Source: Nitrosospira sp.
GTDB lineage: Bacteria; Pseudomonadota; Gammaproteobacteria; Burkholderiales; Nitrosomonadaceae
Direction: 5' to 3'
Assembly (NCBI GenBank): GCA_013697655.1
Contig: JACCWK010000055.1
Span: 1-64,000, forward strand
Length of the DNA: 64,000 nt
The position numbers and the translations under genes are program-made. This document shows positions 27,254-37,469 of the stretch, piece after piece. Numbering within the stretch: position 1 is the stretch's first letter; every line of letters begins with the position of its first letter. The notes below the pieces were generated by a model, which had not been told where the DNA came from, did no database searches, and worked only from the letters and a program-made list of their open reading frames with translations.

Positions 27254-29278
27254 ATGTCACAACCCGTCTCCCTGCTTTTCGGTGTTCATGCTCACCAGCC
27301 AGTCGGAAACTTTCCCGAAGTGTTGGCCGACGCGCATCTGCGCTGCTACAAACCTTTTCTGCAGGTACTTTACCGATACCCGGCTTTTTGTTTCGCGATG
27401 CATATTTCTGGTTGGCTACTGGATTACCTGTTCGATAATTATCCTGAAGACATGGCGCTGTTGCGGGAAATGGTGGCTCGTGGACAGGTCGAGTTGTTCG
27501 GAGCGGGCGACACCGAACCAGTGTTGGCGGCGATTCCTAACCGCGATCGAATCGGACAAATCCAGACCTTTTCCGATAAGCTGGAATTAAAGCTAGGGCA
27601 GCGTCCTCAAGGCGCATGGCTGACCGAGCGGGTCTGGGAAGCGACAGTGGTTCCGGCGTTGGCGGATTGTGGCATCCGCTATGTGATTGTGGATGATTAT
27701 CATTTTCTCTGCGCCGGCAAAAACGCCGCGGAACTCGACCAATATTTCACAACCGAAGAAGACGGGCGCGTACTTGACCTGTTTCCCATTTCTGAAGCGC
27801 TACGTTACCGGTTACCGTTTTCTCCTGCAAATGAAGTGATCGCTTACATCGAGTCGCTAGCAGGAAACAGTATAACGGACGGTGGCAATGCGGCGATCTA
27901 CTTTGATGACATCGAAAAATTCGGTATCTGGCCAGAAACCTATCAATGGGTATATGAAAAAGGGTGGCTCGATAATTTCGTTCAGGGGGTGTTGGCCTCC
28001 CCAAGGATTCGTACCCGGCACTATCGGGATTATCATGCTGCCGGGACGACACGTGGCGTGGTGTATTTGCCTACCACCTCTTACATTGAAATGAATGAGT
28101 GGACACTGCCGGCCCAACCTGCCAATGCCTATGCTGATCTGGTGCAACAGGCAAAAATGGCTGGCTGGTATGAGCGTGACAAGGCGTTCCTGCGCGGAGG
28201 TATCTGGAAGAATTTCTTTTCCCGTTATCCTGAATCCAACTGGATGCATAAACGCATGCTGGGTCTTTCTGCTCGACTCGCTGCGCTACCGGAACGGCAA
28301 CGCACCCCAATAATGAAGCAAAAGCTCTATGAATCTCAGGCCAATGACGCCTATTGGCACGGTCTATTTGGGGGGCTGTATTTGCCCCACCTGCGGCGGG
28401 CGGTATTTCGAGCAATTGTCGAGCTGGAGGCGATGCTCGATGCGTGCTTGCCACGTCCCGGACGATTCGTGGAAGATACCGACCTCGACGGCACGAAGGA
28501 AATGTTTTTACAGAACGGCGTGATCCAGGCCGTGCTGAAACTGGATGGCGGTGGCAGTATCTGTGAACTCGATTCTTATATGCTGAAGCATAATTTTGGC
28601 GATACGTTACGACGTCAGGCTGAACATTATTATCGTCGAATTCATCAGAACGGGAATGGCGCACATGGATACAGCGGTGCGGGTATTGCTTCAGCGCATG
28701 AACGAGTCAGTTTCAAGCAGACCATAAATGCTGCGGATATGGAGCCTGACGATCATGCGCGGAGCCTGTTCATGGATCGCTTGAATGGTGCACTGGTAAA
28801 CTATCGACATGAGCCATCTACCACTAATGGGGCATGCTTTCGGGCGGATATATATCCGCTGCACATTAAAAAAATTTTTAAACTCGCCGAAAACCGGCTG
28901 CTGGTATCGTATCGTTTCGCCGGCGAAATGGAAGGTGCGTTCAGTACCGAGATCAACCTCGCCATGCCAAGTTGTGACGGGTGGAGCGGTCGCTACATTT
29001 ATCAGGACCAAGTCCTTGGCGGCTTCGGACAGTTGCTTGAACTACCCGCCATGACCCGGATAACGCTGGATGACGATGAGTTGCGTGGCAGTATTGCGCT
29101 CAATGTTTCATCGCCGGCAGCATTGCGCGCGCAACCCTATTATTCTGTATCACAGTCGGAGGGCGGATTTGAAAAAATCATGCAGGCGGTGACGCTAAAA
29201 TTGGAGTGGCCGGTAATAATCGGGGAATTGGTTGTTACTTTGGAGTTCAATACAAAAGGAAGAGGCGTGGTCCAGTAG
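27254..29278 (+). CDS. GH57 4-alpha-glucanotransferase / alpha-amylase
   Basis: A 674-aa GH57 enzyme with the Thermotoga/Thermococcus 4-alpha-glucanotransferase architecture. The catalytic barrel starts LLFGVHAHQPVGNFPEVLAD, the nucleophile Glu is near residue 125 in GAWLTERVWEATVV, and the acid Asp is in IYFDDIEKFGIWPETYQWVY. Then come a helical DUF1925-like bundle and a C-terminal beta-rich DUF1926-like domain from about residue 420. SD is weak (cgaggataactcg). It is the last gene of the glgC set and would shuffle maltodextrins released by GlgP. Paralogous to the upstream GH57 only at the motif level. Confidence 0.9.
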   Translation: MSQPVSLLFGVHAHQPVGNFPEVLADAHLRCYKPFLQVLYRYPAFCFAMHISGWLLDYLFDNYPEDMALLREMVARGQVELFGAGDTEPVLAAIPNRDRIGQIQTFSDKLELKLGQRPQGAWLTERVWEATVVPALADCGIRYVIVDDYHFLCAGKNAAELDQYFTTEEDGRVLDLFPISEALRYRLPFSPANEVIAYIESLAGNSITDGGNAAIYFDDIEKFGIWPETYQWVYEKGWLDNFVQGVLASPRIRTRHYRDYHAAGTTRGVVYLPTTSYIEMNEWTLPAQPANAYADLVQQAKMAGWYERDKAFLRGGIWKNFFSRYPESNWMHKRMLGLSARLAALPERQRTPIMKQKLYESQANDAYWHGLFGGLYLPHLRRAVFRAIVELEAMLDACLPRPGRFVEDTDLDGTKEMFLQNGVIQAVLKLDGGGSICELDSYMLKHNFGDTLRRQAEHYYRRIHQNGNGAHGYSGAGIASAHERVSFKQTINAADMEPDDHARSLFMDRLNGALVNYRHEPSTTNGACFRADIYPLHIKKIFKLAENRLLVSYRFAGEMEGAFSTEINLAMPSCDGWSGRYIYQDQVLGGFGQLLELPAMTRITLDDDELRGSIALNVSSPAALRAQPYYSVSQSEGGFEKIMQAVTLKLEWPVIIGELVVTLEFNTKGRGVVQ

Positions 29279-29627
29279 CTGCTTTATAACGCCATAGCAA
29301 AGTGGAACTTAACAAATTAGCCATTTAACAAAGAACGAGGCCCGGATATGACTAGAACTCATTTCGCTGTCATTTTCTCATGTTTTAATATTATATGATC
29401 ATGTTGAGCCTCGGCGTTCTCATTCGCTGGGCAGTAAGCGAAGTAACTTAAGGCTGGGAGCGCCGGTATGAAACGCTATCACGATAGATGCCATGCGGGC
29501 CGATTAAGAGGATAAACCTCAGCAATAGCGTAGTATCAGTTGTAGAGCTGGGTTGTAGAGTTATAGCGGTGCCCGTAAAATTTCTGGTAAAATCGCGAAT
29601 TCTCAAAGAGCCGAGCAAGGACCTGTC
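29279..29627. other. Intergenic region before fdxA
   Basis: No gene longer than 17 codons with an SD is visible. The right end holds a plausible sigma70 promoter for the ferredoxin operon, listed separately. Confidence 0.5.
29553..29581 (+). promoter_or_regulatory. Candidate sigma70 promoter of fdxA
   Basis: ttgtag (29553-29558), a 17-bp spacer and taaaat (29576-29581) lie 46 bp before the fdxA ATG. Four or five of six consensus bases match in each hexamer and the spacing is ideal. Confidence 0.45.
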
Positions 29628-29951
29628 ATGACTTATGTGGTAACTGAAAGCTGTATCAAATGCAAATACACTGATTGCGTAGATGTGTGCCCGGTAGACT
29701 GCTTTCGTGAGGGGCCCAATTTTTTGGTGATCGATCCGGACGAGTGTATAGATTGTACCCTGTGCGTCGCGGAGTGCCCCGTGGAGGCAATTTTCGCGGA
29801 GGATGACGTGCCTACAAATCAACAGCATTTCACTACACTAAACGCCGAATTATCCAAAGCCTGGAAACCCATCATTGAGAAAAAAGATGCTCCTTCCGAT
29901 GCCGATGATTGGGCAAAGGTAACAGACAAGTTGGACAAGCTGGAACGATAA
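29628..29951 (+). CDS. fdxA: 7Fe ferredoxin FdxA
   Basis: A 107-aa soluble electron carrier with one [3Fe-4S] and one [4Fe-4S] cluster. [18 protein letters not shown] lacks one Cys of a normal four-Cys set in the FdxA manner, and [16 protein letters not shown] is complete. The last 40 residues form the helical extension typical of Azotobacter-type FdI. SD agcaagga precedes ATG 29628. It is followed after 15 bp by the addB-like gene, probably on the same transcript. Confidence 0.95.
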   Translation: MTYVVTESCIKCKYTDCVDVCPVDCFREGPNFLVIDPDECIDCTLCVAECPVEAIFAEDDVPTNQQHFTTLNAELSKAWKPIIEKKDAPSDADDWAKVTDKLDKLER

Positions 29952-29966
29952 TTCGACAGCATTAGC

Positions 29967-32726
29967 TTGTCGCCCCCCATTCTGAATTTTCCACAAGTTC
30001 CTCTTACCGATATTTTTACGGATCTTGCCGCTGGATTGAGAACCGGCGTCATGGTAGTTACCCCTAATCGGCGACTCGCGATTGCACTTAGACGCGAGTT
30101 CGACGGAACTCAGGCCAACCAAGGAATCGCTATCTGGGAAACGGCGGATGTCCTGCCGTTTCCTGCATTCGTCGAGCGCCTCTATGAAGACGCGCTTTAC
30201 TCTGGATGTGTGCCTGAATTATCCCTCCTGCTTACCAGCGCCCAGGAACAGGTCTTGTGGGAGGACGCCATTATCCGGTCAAATACGGGTGCGGCCCTGC
30301 TTGCAGTCGCGGACGCCGCAAAGCTTGCTCGAGAGGCATGGCAGCTCGCACACGCATGGCACCTCATTCCGCGACTCACGAACTTTCCATTAAACGAAGA
30401 TTGCAAGGCCTTTCAGGATTGGTCGCGGCGCTACGAGCAGATCACCCGGCATTTACGACAGATCGATCACGCACGCCTTTGCGATCTGGTAATCAGTGTA
30501 TGTGAGCACGTGGAAGTCCATAAACCGGAGCGCCTGGTTTTCTATGGGTTCGACATTGTTACGCCGCAGCAGGCGGCTTTGCTGAGCAAGCTGGGGGATA
30601 CGGGCTGCGAGGTGATGTTGGTACGGCCGCGGTCTCAACCTCGGTCCCCCAGCGGCAATGTGCGGCGAACGGCGTGTAATGACAATGGTGACGAGATTCG
30701 TCGCGCAGCAGTCTGGGCGCGTGCACGACTCGAGGCTGATGGCGCTGCGCGCATTGGTATCGTTGTTCCGGGATTTTCCCGGTATCGCAACGCGATCATG
30801 CGGATTTTCGGTTCTGTGATGGAACCTGACATTCAACAGTTGCTACCAGATGGCGTCCGGCGCACGCTCCCGTTTAACGTGTCGCTGGGCATGGCTCTGA
30901 GCTCTTATCCCCTCGTACGCGCGGCGTTCCTGATACTTGATCTCTGCGGGCGAGCGATTGAGTTTGAGCGCGCAAGCCTTTTACTCCGATCCTCTTTTCT
31001 GGGCGGTGGCGATACCGAAATGGTCAATCGCGCAGGGCTCGATGTGCAACTGCGCAAACATGCCGAACCCGTGATTACGCTCGAACAACTGCTCAGCCTG
31101 GTAGAGCGTGAGCAGACTGGTACAAGCTGCCCGGTTCTGGTGCAGGGGCTATCCGCCCTTGCTGAGTTCCGCAAGGCAAAGTTGTTCGGCGTGCAAACGC
31201 CATCGGCATTGTCCAGAGCGATTTCCGAAGTGCTGCGGATCGTCGGTTTTCCGGGAGAGCGTGATCTGGATTCGTCGGAATATCAGACATTAGGAAAATG
31301 GCACGAGGTTCTTGCCGATTTTTCTGCTCTCGGCCGTGTTGTGCCCCGCATCGGTTACAGCGAGGGAGTCTTGCGTCTGCGACATATGGCAGCGGAGACG
31401 CTGTTTCAGCCCGAAACACCGGATGTCCCGATTCAGATACTTGGTGTGCTGGAAGCCGCGGGCATTGAGTTCGATCACCTCTGGGTCATGGGGCTGTCTG
31501 ATGAGGTATGGCCGCCTCAGCCAAGTCCTAACCCTTTTCTGCCGATCGAATTACAGCGAACTGAAAAGTTGCCGCGGGGTTCAGTAGTTGCGTCACTGGA
31601 ACTTGCGCGAAGACTTACTGATGCATGGCTGTCCAGTGCAGGGGAGGTCATACTCAGCCACCCGCGGCATAGCGATGACCGTGACCCTCGCAAGCTTGCG
31701 CCTAGTCCACTGATCGCGAATATTGCCGATCGCGAGTGTATGTTGCCTGCCCGCACGGATTACCGTGATCTGATCCATAGTGCCTGTCGGCTTGAGTATA
31801 TAAAAGATGACAAAGCACCCGTCCTTGATCAGATTCTAATCGCAAATATCGGCGGCACGGCGGTGATAAAAGATCATGCGGCGTGTCCCTTCCGTGCCCT
31901 CGCAGTTCACCGATTCGGCGCGGAAGGTATAACCCTCCCCCACACGGGGCTTGATGCCATGGAACGCGGTACATTGATACACCATGTGCTCGCACAAATA
32001 TGGAGACAGCTCAGGACGAAAAGTGCACTTGATGCCATCCATGATGACGAGCTTGAAGCGATACTTGCGGATGCGGCGAAAGAAGCTATCGCGCGCATCC
32101 GCCGGGATCACCCAGCCGCGCTTACAGGGCGTTTTGCAACTATTGAACAGCGGCGGCTAGTGCGGTTGGCACGTGAGTGGCTCAATAGAGAAAAAAAACG
32201 TAGCGATTTCGAAGTTATAGCGATCGAAGATAAGCGCAGTGTTGAGATCGGAGGTCTTTTGTTGTCGACTCGCCTCGACCGGGTAGACGAACTTGGTGAC
32301 GGACGCCGCATCATCATCGATTATAAGGTTCGAGCGCCGTTGGTGACCACCATGCTTGGCGAGCGCCCGGAGGAACCGCAATTGCCCTTATATCTCGTTA
32401 CTACCGAACCGGATGCCTTAGCGGTTGCATTTGCGCAGGTCAGGATGGGTGACATGCGGTTTGCTGCACTTGCGGGCGGTAGCGATTTACTGCCCGGCTC
32501 GAAGGCGTTATCCGAATCGCGCCTGGGTGATCAGTACAGCTCTTGGGAAGAACTGGTTGCGGGCTGGCGTGTTGATCTTGCTTTCATCGCGACGAGCTTT
32601 TCCAGCGGTCATGCCGAGGTTGATCCCAAGAAATTTCCATACACTTGCCGCAACTGTGACTTGCAATCGTTCTGCCGTATTGATGAGCGGATAGCATGCG
32701 CGCCTACAGAATGGGAAGACGATTGA
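29967..32726 (+). CDS. AddB-like PD-(D/E)XK nuclease (probable DNA repair protein)
   Basis: A 919-aa partner of the helicase-nuclease below, of the proteobacterial AddB-like group. VVTPNRRLAIALRREFDG near the N-terminus replaces a Walker A motif, as in inactivated helicase-like AddB. The C-terminal nuclease has RIIIDYKV (about residues 780-787). Four Fe-S cysteines are visible: one in HAACPFRALA (about 638) and three in CRNCDLQSFC near the end. The start is TTG 29967 with no strong SD; a downstream start at the Met before VVTPNRR would lose the first 28 residues. The pair would resect DNA ends for RecA, in place of RecBCD. Confidence 0.85.
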   Translation: MSPPILNFPQVPLTDIFTDLAAGLRTGVMVVTPNRRLAIALRREFDGTQANQGIAIWETADVLPFPAFVERLYEDALYSGCVPELSLLLTSAQEQVLWEDAIIRSNTGAALLAVADAAKLAREAWQLAHAWHLIPRLTNFPLNEDCKAFQDWSRRYEQITRHLRQIDHARLCDLVISVCEHVEVHKPERLVFYGFDIVTPQQAALLSKLGDTGCEVMLVRPRSQPRSPSGNVRRTACNDNGDEIRRAAVWARARLEADGAARIGIVVPGFSRYRNAIMRIFGSVMEPDIQQLLPDGVRRTLPFNVSLGMALSSYPLVRAAFLILDLCGRAIEFERASLLLRSSFLGGGDTEMVNRAGLDVQLRKHAEPVITLEQLLSLVEREQTGTSCPVLVQGLSALAEFRKAKLFGVQTPSALSRAISEVLRIVGFPGERDLDSSEYQTLGKWHEVLADFSALGRVVPRIGYSEGVLRLRHMAAETLFQPETPDVPIQILGVLEAAGIEFDHLWVMGLSDEVWPPQPSPNPFLPIELQRTEKLPRGSVVASLELARRLTDAWLSSAGEVILSHPRHSDDRDPRKLAPSPLIANIADRECMLPARTDYRDLIHSACRLEYIKDDKAPVLDQILIANIGGTAVIKDHAACPFRALAVHRFGAEGITLPHTGLDAMERGTLIHHVLAQIWRQLRTKSALDAIHDDELEAILADAAKEAIARIRRDHPAALTGRFATIEQRRLVRLAREWLNREKKRSDFEVIAIEDKRSVEIGGLLLSTRLDRVDELGDGRRIIIDYKVRAPLVTTMLGERPEEPQLPLYLVTTEPDALAVAFAQVRMGDMRFAALAGGSDLLPGSKALSESRLGDQYSSWEELVAGWRVDLAFIATSFSSGHAEVDPKKFPYTCRNCDLQSFCRIDERIACAPTEWEDD

Positions 32727-32741
32727 ATAACGGGTTTGCCT

Positions 32742-35700
32742 ATGCTCGATACTCCTGATTCTGACGAACGTCGCCGCGCACTCAATCCCGAGCAATCTTT
32801 TATTGTTCAGGCTCCTGCCGGCTCGGGCAAGACCGAGCTTCTGATTCAGCGTTACCTTGCCTTGCTTGCATGTGCAGATGAACCGGAAGAGATCGTTGCG
32901 ATTACGTTTACCCGCAAGGCCGCGGCGGAGATGCGTGAACGCGTAGTGGCGGCGCTTGCAAAAACCCGCCGCTCCCCCGATTCGCTTGAAACCCCTGAAA
33001 CCGGGCACGATAAATTAACCCTGGAGCTGGTTGAGGCTGTTCTGCGACGCGACACTCAGTTAGGCTGGCATGTTGCCGGAAATCCGGCACGACTGCGCAT
33101 TCAAACTTTCGACTCATTGTGCGCATCACTAACGCGCCAGATGCCAACGCTTTCAAAATTCGGCGCTCAGCCGGAAAGTATTGAGGACGCATCCGATTTA
33201 TATCTCGAGGCCGCGCGCACAACAATCGGTCTTGTCGAAGGCGATGATGCGGTGGCGCAGGATATCCAGCGCTTATTGGAGCACCTTGACAATGATGTCG
33301 CCCGTGTCGAAAAACTGCTTGCAGAAATGCTGTCGCGGCGAGACCACTGGCTGCGTCATATTTATGGCAAGGAGCGTGATGAGCTGGAGTCGGCATTAAG
33401 GAATGCGCGGCACGAGGCGCTGCAGCGCGTGTGCAGCCTGTGCAATGTTTATCCTATGTCGATGCAAAGCGAACTGATCCAGCTGGTGAGATATGCCATC
33501 GGCAACTTGATTGCTGGCGATCGAATGCCGTCCCCATTTGTTTACGATAGACTGGATAAGCTTGGCGCGCTCCCGGGAGATGAGGAACAGGATGTTGCCA
33601 TCTGGCATGCCATTACCACGCTGCTGCTCACGAAAGACGGTGAGTGGCGCAAGCAGTATACGGTTAGCAACGGCTTTCCACCAGGTGGCACCAAGACCGA
33701 AAAAGAAATCGCGAAGTCATGGAAAGAAAGGGCGCTTGCGTTGGTCGACCAGATGGCTGCTAACGCTGACCACACGCTACGCTTTGCGCTACACAATATT
33801 CGTCTCCTACCGCCGCCCGCTTATACTGAACAGCAATGGGAAGTGCTGGGTTCGATTACGCGGCTGCTACCACGCGCCGTCGGACAGCTCAAGCTCGTAT
33901 TTCAGTCGCATAATAAGGTGGATTTTACCGAAGTCGCGCAAGGTGCATTGCGGGCCCTGGGCGAACCCGAGCTGCCTACCGATCTCGCGCTAGCGCTCGA
34001 CTACCGTATTCATCACTTATTGATAGACGAATTCCAGGACACATCGATCAGCCAATATGAATTAATTGCGAAGCTTACTGCCGGATGGGAACGGGGGGAT
34101 GCCCGCAGCGTGTTTATCGTCGGGGACCCGATGCAGTCCATTTATCGGTTTCGCGAGGCCGAAGTCGGGTTATTCCTGCGAGCCCGCGCGGCGGGGATTG
34201 GCAACGTCGCACTCGAGCCGATTTCCCTTTGTGCTAATTTTCGATCGCAGCGCGGCATTGTAGACTGGATCAACGCTACCTTTGCGTGCGTGATGCTGGA
34301 ACACGAAAACATCATCAAGGGTGCGGTGCCCTATACGAAATCCGTTGCAACACACGACATGCTTTCCGGCCCGGCAGTCAGCATACATCCGTTTTTTAAT
34401 AACGACCACATCGCGGAGGCGATGAAGGTAGTAGAAATAATCATGCAAGCGCGGCGCGATAATCCAGCTTCTACCGCCGCAATCCTGGTGCGCAGCCGTA
34501 ATCATCTTTATGAAATCATCCCTCGGCTTAAGGAAGCTGGAGTGCGTTTTCGCGCGATCGAGATTGAGGGGCTCGGCCATCGTCCGGTGGTGCAGGATTT
34601 GTTGGCGCTGACACGCGCGCTTGCTCATCCGGGGGATCGGCTGGCATGGCTCGCGTTATTGCGCGCGCCGTGGTGCGGCCTTACGCTCGCAGATATCCAC
34701 ACGGTAATTTCGGCGCACGTTGATTGCTTTTCCGAGGACGTCGATAAAACATCCGTTATAGACCAGGAGGCAAAAGATACAAGAGGCAATAGTCGAACTG
34801 TATGGGAATTGATGAATGATAAGGCACGCATGGCCAGACTTTCCCCCGATGGCCTTACCCGGTTGCTGCGGGTGCGCGAAGTGCTGGGGCATTGTATGGA
34901 TAATCGCTGCCGCCAATCTCTCCGGGCGATTGTCGAGGCGGCATGGCTTGGGATGGGAGGCCCCGGTTGCATCGAGGATGCCACGGATTTAGAGGATGCC
35001 ACGGTCTATCTTGATTATCTCGAAGTGCACGAGGAGGCCGCCAGTATTCCAAATCTTGCTGCATTAGAGGAAGGACTCGCCAAACTCTATGCATTACCCG
35101 ACATGGAGGCTGACACTACACTGCAAATCATGACCATCCATAAAGCCAAGGGGCTGGAGTTCGATTGCGTAATCCTGCCCGGCCTTGGCCGCTCGTCACG
35201 CAGCAACGACAAGAAACTCTTCATGTGGATGGAGCACCCGCGCGCAATATTCTCCGAGGATGGGGGAAATGAAGGTAACGACTTGTTGCTTGCGCCGATC
35301 CAGGAGACAGGAGCGGACCCTGATCGCATCTACTCCTGGCTGGAAAAACTCGATGACGAGAAAGCGCAATTTGAGGACGAGCGATTGCTCTACGTTGCCT
35401 CAACACGTGCCAAGGCGCGTCTGCACCTACTCGGCAGCACAGGCTTTGTTTGCGGTTCTGATGGTGTGTTCGAACTGAAGTCTCCTCCCGGGAAGGCATT
35501 ACTCAGCAAACTCTGGCCTGTGGTCAAACCTGCCTATGCCGAAGTTGCGGCACGAGCAATGTCTCCGGTGATATCTTTTGTCACTGACGGGGAAGAGAAT
35601 AGAAGACGAGCAAAATACTCAATCAATCAATTGTTACGTCGCCTCGTATCCGGCTGGAAGTTGCCCGCCCCGCCGCCCCCTGTGCGGTGGAGCGCGCTGC

Positions 35701-36293
35701 AACACATAACGCCAGTGCAGGGCGATATCGAATATTCGTGGGTTGGTGAAACCGCACGCCGTATTGGAAGCGTCGTACACCGCTGGCTGCAGCGCATTGC
35801 GGAAGACGAGGTAAAAAACTGGAGCATGGCGCGGATTCAGCTTTTGCGCGATACTTTCAAGTATCAGTTGGTTGCCTGCGGCATGGATTACAATGATGGA
35901 GATACCGATGTAGCTGTTGGGCGCGTGATAACGGCGCTCGCTCACGCGGTGGATGATACGCGCGGGCAATGGCTGCTTGGGCCGCAGCAGAATGTCCGCA
36001 ACGAGTTGCGCATGACTGCGGTTATCGACGGGATGTATGTAAACGTCATTATTGATCGCACCTTCTGTGATGCGGAGGGGCAGCGCTGGGTGGTGGATTA
36101 TAAGACCAGCAGTCACGAAGGCACGGATCTGGACGGCTTCCTTGACCGCGAGCAGGAGCGCTACCGTTTCCAGCTCGATCGTTATGCTGCAGTCATGCGA
36201 TTGCTCGATGGACGGCCAGTGAGGCGGGGACTTTATTTTCCTTTGCTCAAGGGATGGCGGGAGTGGGGCGATGAGCATGAAGGCCAAGAGTGA
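32742..36293 (+). CDS. AddA/RecB-like UvrD-family helicase-nuclease
   Basis: An 1184-aa SF1 helicase with a C-terminal nuclease. Walker A is IVQAPAGSGKTELL (about residues 24-31), motif Ia AITFTRKAAAEMRERV, Walker B LLIDEFQDTSISQYEL (about 428), motif IV-like CANFRSQRGIVDWIN, and motif VI LLYVASTRAKARLHL. The RecB-type nuclease motif is WVVDYKTSSHEG (about 1117). ATG 32742 is preferred over TTG 32736. It lies 15 bp after the addB-like gene, forming a two-gene recombination unit. Chi recognition cannot be judged from sequence. Confidence 0.92.
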   Translation: MLDTPDSDERRRALNPEQSFIVQAPAGSGKTELLIQRYLALLACADEPEEIVAITFTRKAAAEMRERVVAALAKTRRSPDSLETPETGHDKLTLELVEAVLRRDTQLGWHVAGNPARLRIQTFDSLCASLTRQMPTLSKFGAQPESIEDASDLYLEAARTTIGLVEGDDAVAQDIQRLLEHLDNDVARVEKLLAEMLSRRDHWLRHIYGKERDELESALRNARHEALQRVCSLCNVYPMSMQSELIQLVRYAIGNLIAGDRMPSPFVYDRLDKLGALPGDEEQDVAIWHAITTLLLTKDGEWRKQYTVSNGFPPGGTKTEKEIAKSWKERALALVDQMAANADHTLRFALHNIRLLPPPAYTEQQWEVLGSITRLLPRAVGQLKLVFQSHNKVDFTEVAQGALRALGEPELPTDLALALDYRIHHLLIDEFQDTSISQYELIAKLTAGWERGDARSVFIVGDPMQSIYRFREAEVGLFLRARAAGIGNVALEPISLCANFRSQRGIVDWINATFACVMLEHENIIKGAVPYTKSVATHDMLSGPAVSIHPFFNNDHIAEAMKVVEIIMQARRDNPASTAAILVRSRNHLYEIIPRLKEAGVRFRAIEIEGLGHRPVVQDLLALTRALAHPGDRLAWLALLRAPWCGLTLADIHTVISAHVDCFSEDVDKTSVIDQEAKDTRGNSRTVWELMNDKARMARLSPDGLTRLLRVREVLGHCMDNRCRQSLRAIVEAAWLGMGGPGCIEDATDLEDATVYLDYLEVHEEAASIPNLAALEEGLAKLYALPDMEADTTLQIMTIHKAKGLEFDCVILPGLGRSSRSNDKKLFMWMEHPRAIFSEDGGNEGNDLLLAPIQETGADPDRIYSWLEKLDDEKAQFEDERLLYVASTRAKARLHLLGSTGFVCGSDGVFELKSPPGKALLSKLWPVVKPAYAEVAARAMSPVISFVTDGEENRRRAKYSINQLLRRLVSGWKLPAPPPPVRWSALQHITPVQGDIEYSWVGETARRIGSVVHRWLQRIAEDEVKNWSMARIQLLRDTFKYQLVACGMDYNDGDTDVAVGRVITALAHAVDDTRGQWLLGPQQNVRNELRMTAVIDGMYVNVIIDRTFCDAEGQRWVVDYKTSSHEGTDLDGFLDREQERYRFQLDRYAAVMRLLDGRPVRRGLYFPLLKGWREWGDEHEGQE

Positions 36294-36386
36294 ACGATAA
36301 GTTCAGTGTAAGAGGTTTAATAAGACATTGATCGAGTTTCTTCTTTGATAAGTAATCATCCGGCACACTTCTTTATCAGGGTAATT

Positions 36387-37409
36387 ATGCGTTGGCTGCT
36401 GTGTACATGTGGAATTGTTGCGTTCATTGGAGGCACGGCGGCTGCTGAGACCGCTGAAACTGATAAAAATGCTGAAGCCGCTGTAGCGGCACAGTCGGGC
36501 CCGGAGATCGAAATCTTTATCGGAGAGATGGTGAGGCGGCATGGATTCAAGCAAGTCGAACTAGAGAGCATTTTCGGAATGGCGCAATTTCAGCCGGTAA
36601 TCATCAAGGCGATTTCCCAGCCAGCAACCTCCAGACCATGGCATGAGTACCGCCCCTTGTTCGTCAATCCGCGGCGTATTGCGGGCGGAGTTGAATTCTG
36701 GAAAAATCACGCCGCGACCTTGGAGCGGGCACGCAAGGAATTCGGCATTCCCGAGGAAATTATTACCGCCGTGATCGGTGTGGAAACAGCCTATGGTATT
36801 CAGACCGGCAAACACCGCGTATTGGACGCCTTGATCACGCTGGCATTTGGCTATCCAAAGCGGGCAGAATTCTTTCGGAACGAACTCGAGCAATATCTGT
36901 TGCTGGGGCGGGAGCAGAATGCGGACGTACTCAATATAAGGGGTTCTTACGCAGGCGCGATCGGTATTCCGCAATTCATGCCCAGCAGCTACCGGCGTTA
37001 TGCGCTGGATTTTGATGGTGACGGAAAGGCCGATTTGTCCGGCAGTCCGGCGGATGCAATAGGTAGCGTTGCGAATTATTTGAGGAGTTTTGGCTGGGAG
37101 ACAGAGCAGACCGCAGTGGTTCCAGCGCTGGTAAACGGCGAGAATTACCGCGAGGCGTTGTTCGCGGGGCGAGAACCAACGTATACACTGGAAGAAATAA
37201 GAAAATTGGGCGTGATACCACGAATGGATCCTTCCGACGCCCATCTTGCTACGTTGGTCGAGCTGGTGAATGAGGGTGGCAACGAATATTGGTTGGGGTT
37301 CAATAATTTCTTCGTCATCACCCGCTACAATCGCAGTGTGCATTACGCGATGTCCGTGTTTCAGTTGGCCGAAGAGATTCGCGCTGCACGGAATTCCAGT
37401 TTGCGATGA
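36387..37409 (+). CDS. mltB: Lytic murein transglycosylase B
   Basis: A 340-aa periplasmic GH103 enzyme cleaving peptidoglycan to 1,6-anhydromuropeptides. The signal peptide RWLLCTCGIVAFIGGTAAAE supports ATG 36387 (SD aggg); the ORF itself extends to a TTG at 36345. The catalytic Glu is in AVIGVETAYGIQTGKHRV, and GIPQFMPSSYRRYALDFDGD is the family signature. No lipobox Cys precedes the mature part: C6-C8 lie in the h-region, and no [LVI]xxC lipobox is convincing, so it may be soluble. Confidence 0.93.
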   Translation: MRWLLCTCGIVAFIGGTAAAETAETDKNAEAAVAAQSGPEIEIFIGEMVRRHGFKQVELESIFGMAQFQPVIIKAISQPATSRPWHEYRPLFVNPRRIAGGVEFWKNHAATLERARKEFGIPEEIITAVIGVETAYGIQTGKHRVLDALITLAFGYPKRAEFFRNELEQYLLLGREQNADVLNIRGSYAGAIGIPQFMPSSYRRYALDFDGDGKADLSGSPADAIGSVANYLRSFGWETEQTAVVPALVNGENYREALFAGREPTYTLEEIRKLGVIPRMDPSDAHLATLVELVNEGGNEYWLGFNNFFVITRYNRSVHYAMSVFQLAEEIRAARNSSLR

Positions 37410-37469
37410 GAGCAATCGCTGCGTTGACGCCATTTTGGTGGTAAGAATACTTACACTACATCTGATTGC

